The notes beneath the pieces are model-generated. The model worked only from the letters and a program-made list of their open reading frames with translations, was not told the DNA's origin and ran no database searches. A DNA stretch of 64,000 nucleotides. Source: Mesorhabditis belari (taxonomy: Eukaryota; Nematoda; Chromadorea; Rhabditida; Rhabditidae). Where the stretch lies: positions 1 to 64,000 of the forward strand of contig CAUEEP010000561.1 in the NCBI GenBank assembly GCA_958450365.1. Direction: 5' to 3'. Positions 30,741-64,000 of the stretch are shown in pieces; positions within the stretch are counted from its first letter, which is position 1, and each line of letters opens with the position of its first letter. A program made the translations under genes and the position numbers.

Positions 30741-33700
30741 TTCCTCGGTGTCCTCCAGGACAAATCTCTGGACTCTTTGATGGATGCAATACTTGTGCGC
30801 AAGCTCTGTCAAAGGTATCGTTTTGTTAGCGTATTCGTTAATTTTTGATTTGAAGCCTTCATGTATCAAGAAAAAAACAATGGGTTGTCATTGCTCAAAG
30901 CCGGGAACCAAATCAAACTCGAAAAAGGAATGCGTTCCGGAAGCTGATTGCAAAAACGATCAGCCAAGCGGCAGCGAAGGTTTCTCGAGAACTGAGTTGA
31001 TTAAAATGCGTTTTCTAAAACGTGTCCTCTTTCTTCTTATCGTAATCCTGTCTCCACTTTTTATATTTTTCGATATCTTGATATCTTTTGTGAATTCTCA
31101 CAGAATCAGACAAAAGTGGATAGATTGGAGACAAGATTACGGTAGTTCTTAGAAGTTGCCACGAATACTACGGTGGAAAATCTTGTAAAGCGTTTTTTGT
31201 TAGCTGTGCAACTCATACTGTAATTAAAATCAGAACTAAAGCAAGACTACGGTAGTGAACAAAGTTGACAAAGGCATAAGTAGAGGTTTTTTAACTCCTG
31301 TTCTACGTCTAAGCTTTTATCTACATTACATTTTACAGAGAATAGCTATTGAGGTGTAGTTTGAACTAAACGTTACTTACTAAAAATTTAAAACAGAGTT
31401 AAGGAACCAAATTGAGAGAGATAAGGAACAAAATTTGGAGAGATAGGGAACCAAATTCAGAGAGATAAGGAACCAAATTGAGAGGGATGAGGAACGAAGT
31501 TTAGAGAGATAAGGAACCAGATCTAGAGATAAGGAACCAAATTTAGGGGAGGAAAAAATTAGAGGGGGGGGGAAAAAGGGGGAGAGAAAAGGAAAAAGGA
31601 ATAAAGGGGGGGGAAGGGGGGAAAAAGAGATAAGGAACAAAATTGAGAGAGATAAGGAACCAAATTTAGAGATGAGGAACCAAATTGGGAGAGATAAGGA
31701 ACCAAATTTAGAGAGATAAGGAACCAGATCTAGAGATGAGGAATCAAACTTAGAGACATTAGGAACCAAATTTAGAGAGATCTAAATATCAGATAAAAGT
31801 GGATAGATTAGAGACAAGACTACGGTAGTTCTCAGAAGTTGTCATGAATACTACGGTAGACAATCTTGTAAAGCGTTTTTTGCTAGCTGTACAGCTCAAA
31901 ATTTACATACCGTAACCAGAATCAGAACTAAAGCAAGACTACGGTAGCCAACAAAGTTGACAAAGACAGAAGTAGAGGGTTTTTAACGCCTGTTCTACGT
32001 CTAAGCTTTTATCTACATTAAACTTTGCAGAGAATAGCTATTGAGGCGCTTTACGTAGTTTGAACTAAACGTTACTTACTAACGTACTTACTAACGTACT
32101 TGCTAACGTACTTACTAACGTACTTACTAACATACTTACTAACGTACTTACTAACGTTTAGTACTTACTAAAAATTGAAAACCATAGTCTAAATATCAGA
32201 CAAAAGTGGGTAGCTTGAAGACAAGACTACGGTAGTTCTCAAAACGAATACTACGGTAGACACGGATACTACGGTAGACAATCTTGTAAAGCCTAAGCCT
32301 ACAGTAGCTTACAGATCCTCAATGCAAAGAGAATGAGGAAAAGAAGAAAGCGGAATGTGACGATTGTTTGACAAGGAAAAAGATAACTGGACAATCAAGT
32401 GTACGTTTGACAATGTGAACAGCTGAAAGCGAAGCTGAAACTATATTGATCTAATAATTGCACATTTAGAAATGCACAGTACGCCCGGTGGAGATTGGCA
32501 AAGAGACATGTGTTTGTAAAGACGGTTTCGCGAGACTTGAATCGACAAATTCACTCGTAAAGGGTGTTTGCGTGAAAATCGAAAGTTGCCCAGCACCAAA
32601 AGGTGAGATTTTTGCATAAAACTAGAGACAAGTACGATAGCTTTTGAAAGAGGACACGTGAATCTTGCTAAACATAGCAGTAATCTTCTTCTGATCTTCT
32701 AAAGCGTGTCCCTTTCTTTTTCCTACAGTAGTATTCAATTCAAAGTAACCTGGATAACATTTCCCCTTCAAAAACCGTAGTTTACAGAGAGCAAATGCAC
32801 ACGAGAAGAGGAAATGAAGCCGGCCACTTGTGACGATTGTGCAACAATAGTTAAGATCGATGGAAACTCGAGTGTACGTTTGATACTGCTGATTGCTGAT
32901 GGGAAAGGATGCTGATATCAAATGTCCGATAACCGAAAATTAAAGTACAATAGCAGAAGCAGCAAGTACAGTAACTTTACAAAGTACAGCAACAGCAAGA
33001 AAAGCAGCAAGACAAGCAGCAAGTACAGTAACTTTACAAAGAACAGCAGCAGCAAGAAAAGCAGCAGCAAGGCAAGCAGCAAGTACAGTAACTTTACAAA
33101 GAACACTTCCGAAAGGTAATATTCTTCACAATCTTCATTTTCTGCTAAATCAGGTAGACTCTTTTCTGGTCTTTGAACTAAAAAAACAAAAAAAAAACAA
33201 GAATTCTCTCTGGTTTCAATCTTTAAAGAATGCTCAGGAAGATATTGAGTTTGGAGAAGGTTTTGAATTGTTCTTGTGCTAGTTACTCATTTTCGCAAAT
33301 GCTTATCTTGAAAGAAAATCTTCAGATTAGATTAATACTAGATTAAGCTAACGAATAGATTTTTAGACATGTAAGGTACCCATTGGTGCTAAAGAACGAT
33401 GCACTTGCAAGACTGGTTTCGCGAGAATTGGCGATCCGAATAGTGCATCGAAATTGGATCGAGGTTTTTGCATCGGAATCGATAGTTGTCCAAAATCAGG
33501 TATGGGGGTTTTTAAGTTTAAAAAGCCGTAGAGCTCTACTCTATAGAGTTTCATTATTTGACAATTACAGTACAATTTGCAGAGCCTAAATGCTTGGAAA
33601 ATGAGGAAATGAAGAAGGCGGAATGTGATGATTGTGCAACGAGAAAAGGGGAACTGAGTGTACGTTTGAGGAAGTTAAAAACTGTGAACTAAACTTGTTC

Positions 33701-35657
33701 ATTTGTCGTGAACAGTCGTGTCAAATGAACAGGTTTACTATGAACACATAAAGCTGAAATCACATTGATTTAAAGAGCACTTTTTTAGACATGCATAACA
33801 CCTCTTCGCGCCAAAGATCGATGCACTTGTAAGGTCGATTTCGCGAGAATTGGCGATCCAAACAGTCTAACGGATAGGGGCACTTGCGTGCAAATCAACA
33901 AATGCTCAGCGGAACCAAGTATGATTTTTGTGAATTATCTGCAAAATTCAGTGTTTTCAAAAGTATCATCAAGCTACGTCAAGCTGATTTTGGCTTGGCT
34001 TAGCTTGGTTTAGCTTGGCTTGGCTTAGCTTGGTTTAGCTTGGCTTAGCTTAGCTTGGCTTGGCTTAGCTTGGTTTAGCTTGGCTTAGCTTAGCTTGGCT
34101 TGGCTTAGCTTGGTTTAGCTTGGCTTAGCTTAGCTTGGCTTGGCTTAGCTTGGTTTAGCTTGGCTTAGCTTAGCTTGGCTTGGCTTAGCTTGGTTTAGCT
34201 TGGCTTAGCTTAGCTTGGCTTGGCTTGGCTTGGCTTGGTTTAGCTTGGCTTAGCTTGGCTTGGCTTGGCTTGGCTTTGACCTTGGCCTCTTGTCTCATGG
34301 CTTTTTGGAATGTAAATCCATCTTCTTTATTTCAAAACACCAGCTTCTTTATAGAAGAGCTGAAATGCGAAGAAAACGAGGAAATAAAGAAAGCGACAAA
34401 TGAATGTGATGATTGCTTGACGCGGAAAAAAATCGACAAGCAGCCAAGCGTACGTTTGACACTGTGAACAGATGAAGTTGAAAAGTGTATTGATCTAATA
34501 ATTGCACCTTTAGAAATGCACAGTACGCCCGGCGGAGATAGGCAAAGAGAAATGTGTTTGTAAAGACGGTTTCGCGAGACTTGAATCGACGAATTCACTC
34601 GTAAAGGGTGTTTGCGTGAAAATCGAAAGTTGCCCCGCGAAGAGACAAGATTACGGTAGAAAGAGAAAGGGACAAGTTTTAGAAAGATTTCAAAAATATA
34701 TTTACTCGAAAACTATCCCTTATTGTTTTAGATTATATTTTCAGATGTAGCTGAGACGTGCGAAAAATCGAATGAGGAGCGAATCAAGAATACTGGATGC
34801 GATAATTGCGAAAGTCGACAAAACGGTCAACCAAGCGTGGGTTCATTTATACAAAAATGAACGAAGAGCCGATTTTCCAAGCTTTGCCTTTGGCTTTTCG
34901 CTTTTTCGTTTATCCCTTGACTTGTTAAAGCTAGTAGATAGCATTGAAATCAATCTTTTTGTACAAACTCAACTTCAGAAAGACTGCGCGCGTCCAGAGG
35001 CGATAAGTTGTGTTTGCAAGCCAGATTTCGCCCGACTCAATGGTTTATGCGTCAAGAAGGAATTGTGTCCAACAGCAGTAGATCCAATAAGTGAGTGGAA
35101 AAGATTGGATATTTGATTTGGAACAATGCTTCAAACCTTTGAGATATTATTGCTAGTTTATATTTTAAGAAATCTGAGAACTTGAGATCGACAGCATAAC
35201 TTTCTTTCCGTGAAGATCTGGATGTGGATCTGGATATCATTTCTTGATCTGAGTTCACTTGAGTTCATAGTTACAATGCTTTAGTATCTTGATATAATTT
35301 TATATGATATCTAACATTTTTCAGAATGTCCACCATTTGAAGTGTACGGTCTCCGGGACTATTGTGATCACTGCTATTGGAAGCAAGCGAACGAGGTGAG
35401 TCATTTTGTCAGTCAAAGCTCCCAAGTGTGCCACTCTTAACTCACAGCTCTACTTTAAAACTGACCTAAAAGAAATCTAATCATCGCTTTTCTAGAAATG
35501 CCCATACAAGAAAGCCACCGAGAAGGGTTGTGCCTGTCCAACAGCGACTCATGGTCGTCGTCGTAGTAGTGAATGTGTTCCATTCGACAAATGCCCCCCA
35601 CTCATCCGTGGATGGCTGCCCGAGCCCGCTTACTATGGAATGGATGATCACGTTTAA
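30741..35657 (+). CDS. Multi-domain TIL protein, seven modules, 5' end missing
   Basis: Fourteen exons: 30741-30814, 30856-30979, 32315-32400, 32470-32602, 32788-32873, 33367-33499, 33583-33659, 33789-33918, 34355-34449, 34514-34655, 34745-34836, 34979-35090, 35325-35395 and 35496-35657 (stop). The visible product is 504 residues. Every module uses two exons. The first enters in phase 1 and ends in phase 0 after a GCxxC-type motif (ECDDCLTRKK, TCDDCATIV). The second ends in phase 1 after CxCKxGFAR...GxCVxI..C. This symmetry lets whole modules be duplicated without changing frame. Each module shows about eight cysteines; the first and last are divergent (GCHCSKPGTKSNSKKECVPE, KGCACPTATHGRRRSSECVP). 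Related proteins are secreted protease inhibitors, so extracellular action is inferred. No start or signal peptide was found before 30741: either an unrecognised 5' exon exists, or the gene joins that at 28565, though the splice phases do not fit directly. Inverted partial copy at 26240-27205. Confidence 0.75.
30980..32314. repeat. Repeat-filled intron of the TIL gene
   Basis: Contains three dispersed copies of a block with GACTACGGTAGTTCTCA and ACTACGGTAGACAATCTTGT (about 31110-31330, 31797-32080 and 32200-32300). It also holds a minisatellite of about 20 bases based on GAGATAAGGAACCAAATTGA (31395-31780, with a G-rich patch at 31560-31620) and a 12-base array ACGTACTTACTA (32083-32165). Confidence 0.8.
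32940..33108. repeat. AGCAAGTACAGTAACTTTAC repeat in a TIL intron
   Basis: Imperfect tandem units of GCAGCAAGAAAAGCAGCAAG and AGTACAGTAACTTTACAAAG lie in the intron 32874-33366. The frame is open (Ser/Lys-rich) but not bounded by splice sites, and it would disrupt the TIL module. Confidence 0.75.
33988..34275. repeat. TTGGC/TTAGC array with 40-bp higher-order unit
   Basis: Pentamers TTGGC, TTAGC and TTTAGC are arranged in about five regular 40-base repeats inside the TIL intron 33919-34354, ending in plain TTGGC units. Similar arrays lie at 25838, 54180 and 60735. Confidence 0.85.
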
Positions 35658-36262
35658 ATCGTTTTTGAGATAAAATTTGAGAATAATGTGGCTGATAAAA
35701 GCACACAAATCACATGAATGAATCACAGATCACTCACAGGCTTGCCAACTCAATTCACAGTTATTAGAAGCTCAGAATTTTTATGGAACTTGATCCTCCG
35801 CCAAGTGGTAAACTTAGTTTGGTGCTTGATAGTTTATATGAGTTTGCACAATCTACAATTATCAAAATATCATCTACAAAGCAAAAGAAAAATCCCAGAA
35901 TTAGAAGTGAACCGAGCGAGTGAGCCGAGCGTGAGCCTAACTTCTCCCCTAACTACTCTCCTAACTACTCTCCTAACTACTCTCCTAACTACTCTCCTAA
36001 CTACTCTCCTAACTACTCAGCCAATCGGTAAGCAATCGGTAAGCAAAACCAATCTTTTCACAAACAAATCCACTTGAAAATCTGTGTTTCAACTTTTACA
36101 ATGAGAAAATTGTTAGTCAATTGTTGGATTAATGTGAAAATTGTTAGTCAATCTTGGCTAGATTTAAAGCCGCAATTTCGGCAATTGATTTGACTGCTCT
36201 GTGATTCTTTCTTGAGGTATCTATTTATCTTTTGGGTGTGTTTTGAGTGGTCTCCCGGGTAA
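35658..36262. other. 3' flank of the TIL gene with 12-bp array
   Basis: The presumed 3' UTR follows the stop; no exact AATAAA was seen close by (GATAAAA at 35670). Bases 35941-36018 are about six copies of CTAACTACTCTC. No other gene. Confidence 0.5.
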
Positions 36263-38204
36263 TTATTGTGATTTTGTTTTGTCGCTATTCAACTGAATAA
36301 AGCATATATATATAATCATGATTTCAACTTGATAACTTTTAAAAGTCATCAAGTTCTTTAAGCTCTTAAGTTTTTTAAGCATCAAGATTGACCGCATTAC
36401 GATATCAAAACCGAATTCGGCATCAAAACCGAATTCATTCGAAGTCGGCAATGGGAAAACATTGAAATTCTTATTTTTACTTGAAATTCGTACAATTTTC
36501 GATTTTCACAAAAGTTCTTGTACATACAAGCTCTTTTTTTCTCAAAGTTTTCATGTTTTTGAAAATTTATCGATATCAAAAAGAAAAAGCCAGCGAAAGC
36601 AAAAATTTACTATGCAAAACGGTCGAAATCTCAAGTCGGAAATGGGCAAAACATTCAAATTCTTATTTTTACTTCAAAGATTATTCTTTTTTTTTTCTTC
36701 ACAATCACAAACTCGGGGGATCTTTCTTTCGTGCACACATTCAGCAGAAAAAACTAGAGTCTTTTATAACACAAAAGAAGTTGAAAAGCCAAAGAAAATC
36801 AAAGAAAATCAAAGAAAATCGTAAAAAATCATAAAAAATCGTCAAAAAAGCGCAAAAAATCGAAAACCTAACCGATTTTCTAGAGAAAGAGTTGAAAGAA
36901 GTTGAAAAATAAAACAAATAAAACGAATAGAACGAATAAAACGAAATTAAAACGAAATTAAAACGAAATTAAAACGAATAAAATGAAAATAAAACGCTTT
37001 TTCAACGAAAAAACCACCTAATCGGATCGTTTAAAATGGGAAAATTGCCTAGATTTTAGATGTAAATCAAGAAAAATCAAGAAAAAGCAAGAAAAATCAA
37101 GAAAAACATTGTAATTCTAATATCCTAAGCGGGAATTTTGTTGCTATTTTGTCGGAAACATGAAAAATCACAGGTGATAGGAAAGAAAAATCGGGGAGAA
37201 GTCAAAGGAGAAGTTTCAAAATTTCCAAAAAAAAGTGGGCTTATTTGAGACTAGTTGGGGGAGGGGAAAGACTTCTGTTCTTCTGTCGGAAAAAGGAAAG
37301 TTTCAAAATTTTGAAAGCGATTGGTTAGGATTTGGATTATGGCCTCATAAAGCATTTCAGGGCTGATAAAAGCCCATTTCAGGCCTGATAAAAGCTCATT
37401 TCAGGTCTGATAAAAGCTCATTTCAGGCCTCAGCTGTTAAACTGAATATCGTTAAAGTCATTTGAAGTACTGAAAAAGCTATCGGTTTTTTTCCGTTTTC
37501 TAAAAGGCACTGAAAACTACCGCAATCCCACAGTTAGTTTTCTTTCGATTAACCTAATTTTTGGTTTCATTTGACTTAGCTTTTATCAGGCCTTGTGATG
37601 GCCTTGTGATGGCCTTGTGATGGCTTTGTGATGGCTTTGTGATTCTTTCATCAACTGATACCAAAGCTGATTAAAAATAACTTGTCTAAGTCTAATGCCT
37701 TTTAGGAAAACTAGAAAATTAGCTAGCTTCAGCTTTTTGGCTGAATATTTTTTAACCTTAGCCATAAAACAATCGTTCTTTAACAATCGTAATAATAACA
37801 ATCGTTTAAAATCGCTTTTCGCTTTTCAAAATCACTTTTTCTTTTCCTTCTCTTCAAATATTATTTTGTACTTTCTCGATTACCGTATTCCAACGAAATA
37901 TTCTATGAGATAGGGATTGAAATTGATTGAAATGGATTGAAATTGAAATGAAATTGATTGAAATTGATTGAAATTGAAATGAAATTGATTGAAATTGATT
38001 GAAATTGATTGAAATTCATTTCAATTTCAATCAATTAAAAAGGATTACTGTAGGGTAAAGCAATCAAAAGAAAGGGTGCTTTTGTTTGTGTGAAAGAAGA
38101 GGTAAAAGAAATGAGAAGATAAGGAAATAAGTTTCTAAAATGATTTGAATATTTTAAAACTCTTAAGTTTCGAATTGAATTGAATTCGAATCGAATTCTT
38201 TGCA
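36263..38204. other. Intergenic between TIL gene and dre-1
   Basis: The two genes converge here. Simple and short tandem repeats occur at 36780-36860 (AAAGAAAATC/AAAAAATCGT), 36910-36985 (AAACGAATTA-type), 37338-37440 (CTGATAAAAGCTCATTTCAGG), 37590-37642 (TTGTGATGGC) and 37915-38033 (GAAATTGATT). No coding exon or RNA gene recognised. Confidence 0.5.
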
Positions 38205-62346
<24,142 letters not shown>

Positions 62347-62574
62347 CTGAAAAGTTACAGTAATCCTAAGCATAAAGACTTTAGTATTAAACTTTCGTAT
62401 TAAACTTTAGTATTAAAATTTAAAGCTTTTAACCATTAAAGAGTTTATGAATTAGATGTTTACTTGGACTTTTTTGAGTGAATCAATAAATATAAAATTT
62501 TAGAGTTTCAAAATTTTTAACTTGAGAGAGTTCAGTCGTTTGTCAATCACCATTGTCTGCAGTTTTCAAATATT

Positions 62575-62710
62575 TGCATTTATCTACAATCTCTACAGAA
62601 GTCTACAATATCTACAGAAGTCTACAATCTCTAGAGAAGTCTACAATCTCTACAGAAGTCTACAACTTCTACAGAAATCTACAATGTCTACAGAAGTCTA
62701 CAATTTCTAG
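62575..62710. repeat. TCTACAGAAGTCTACAA minisatellite
   Basis: About eight variable units upstream of the first recognised dre-1 exon. Confidence 0.85.
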
Positions 62711-62939
62711 AATTCTACCGTAACTGCAACACTTGAACCAGAATTAGTTAAGGATTTCGAAATTAAATCAAAAAAGGTCATTATTGTCTAAGGTCGATGA
62801 TCCTTATTATTAAATATTTTGAAACATGATTTTTTTCATTTAAAAAAATTTTTTTTTATTAAATTAAAAAATTTAATTACAAATCTTCTATAAAATTGCT
62901 AGTTTAGAGGAAAGGAAATTTGGTTTTTAAATTCAAAAC

Positions 62940-63067
62940 CTTCTCAAAGTGATGGGACTGTTTGTAGTTGATGTCTCTTTTGATGTTGTTCCAATGAAAG
63001 CCGTTGCTTCCAGCGAAGACGATGAAGAGGAAGAAGAGCAGGATTTTATCGATTTTAGAGGCGTTTC
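62940..63067 (-). other. Candidate 5' exon, weak
   Basis: On the minus strand an acceptor CATTTTCAG precedes an open stretch with a serine run (SCSSSSSSSSLEATAF) and ends TLRR at AAG|GTTTTG. The end phase (2) would join the 62346 exon. The donor is poor and I have no family support for this sequence at the DRE-1 N-terminus. Confidence 0.25.
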
Positions 63068-63904
63068 CTGAAAATGAAAAGTAATGTTTCGAATTTGGGT
63101 GTAATGTTTCGCGGTAGTAATGTCTAATAATGAAAAAGCATGTTTCAAATCTTGTTCCTATTTTTAAGGCATTGGAAACTTTTGTTTCAACTTTGCTAGA
63201 GTTTCTTCAGTCTATTTGAGTCTAATAAACTCCTATCCTAATGTTTCATAGGCAAATCTTCTATATATCTTCTATATCTTCTTTAATTGAATATCTTTTC
63301 ATTGTTTTCATTTCCCAGAAACCTGGGTGTTAGAATTGTTGTTTAAACTCACAAATTGTTTAGAAACTTGTCAACTTCGAATTGAAGTATTTCCCTTATC
63401 TGATTTACCATTTATTTACTTTGTTTACTTTGTTTTTACTTTGTTTACCCCGGAATTTATCCATTTACCGCCTTATTTCCTTAGGACTCGCAGAAGTGAG
63501 CAATGAAAGCAAAGCAAAGCAATGAAAGCAAAGCAAAGCAATGAAAGCCCCCCTTGTTGGCAATTAATGTTTCAAAGGGTTCAACTTTAGCTTTGAACTG
63601 GTTATGTTAATAAATCGTAGTGATTTTCTTGGTTAGCTTTGCCATTTACACACAAGAAGTGTGTTTGTTGTTACACAAACACATTTGTGTATCAATTACC
63701 CACCCCAAGAAGCTCTATGAGTGAGAAAAATAGTACTCAATAGACATCGGCACTATAAACTACAAAAATGATCAACTGTCCATTCCAAACGCTTCTAATT
63801 TGCTTGAAATCTATCGGATTTGCATGATCTATAGCTCAAAAGATAGAGAATTTCTAGAGCTTTCGAATGGACTAAAGCACATTTAAAAATAATAATGCTA
63901 AATG
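63068..63904. other. Upstream flank or intron of dre-1
   Basis: No gene recognised. Bases 63178-63243 are an inverted copy of 62008-62072, 63250-63335 a direct copy of 58895-58985, and a short AAAGCAATGAAAGC tandem lies at 63495-63550. Confidence 0.5.
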
Positions 63905-63995
63905 AAGTTACAGTGGTTTGACTTGAAACGGATCGTACTCGCGCGGAGTCGAAGTGATCGAGTCAGGTTACAAACTACAAACGAGTCGGTAGAGA
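63905..63995. other. Possible exon at the right edge, strand undecided
   Basis: A GC-richer patch. On the minus strand it reads DSITSTPREYDPFQVKPL, ends at a GTAACT donor in phase 2 and would join the dre-1 exon at 62346 in frame, but a TAA lies just upstream with no visible acceptor. On the plus strand GTTACAG|TGG to CAG|GTTAC also looks like an exon. The window ends too soon to decide. Confidence 0.3.
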
Positions 63996-64000
63996 CTACT

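Overview
The window looks like nuclear DNA from a free-living, rhabditid-type nematode. It is AT-rich, its introns are short with GTAAGT-like donors and T-rich ...TTTCAG acceptors, and most exons are only 60-150 bases. It carries a tRNA-Gln of typical Caenorhabditis form and a clear orthologue of the worm F-box gene dre-1 (FBXO11). I cannot name the species. Protein-coding content is low, and the space between genes and inside introns is filled by small inverted-repeat transposons and by many different minisatellites.

Layout: (1) 1-9.7 kb: nested and foldback MITEs, a small secreted-protein gene (5278-5606, minus), tRNA-Gln(TTG) (7219-7290) and a fragment resembling a non-LTR retrotransposon ORF (8585-8932). 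(2) 9.7-24.7 kb: degenerate, partly inverted copies of a pogo/Tigger-like (CENP-B-related) DNA transposon, with an internally deleted mariner inserted in one copy (11957-12468). Between the inverted arrays sits an unusually long, intron-poor gene for a helical-repeat protein of about 1,190 residues (13715-17283, minus), whose reading frame is broken once near its middle. (3) 26-36 kb: a trypsin-inhibitor-like (TIL) cysteine-rich locus on the plus strand. A one-domain secreted protein (28565-29220) is followed by an array of seven TIL modules (30741-35657), each module built from two exons. An inverted, rearranged partial copy of the same locus lies at 26240-27205. (4) 38.2-62.3 kb: one large minus-strand gene of 27 recognised exons, the dre-1/FBXO11 orthologue. 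It reads as an F-box, a long parallel beta-helix and a C-terminal UBR-type zinc finger. Its introns hold at least a dozen unrelated minisatellites, several MITEs and a roughly 250-base poly-A run. The extreme N-terminus was not resolved.

The genes do not form an obvious shared pathway. DRE-1/FBXO11 is the substrate receptor of an SCF ubiquitin ligase, the TIL proteins are probably secreted protease inhibitors, and the function of the large helical-repeat protein is unknown. The parts most worth checking are the helical-repeat gene with its frame break and flanking inverted transposon arrays, the modular TIL locus with its rearranged inverted copy, and the nested transposons with intact target-site duplications.
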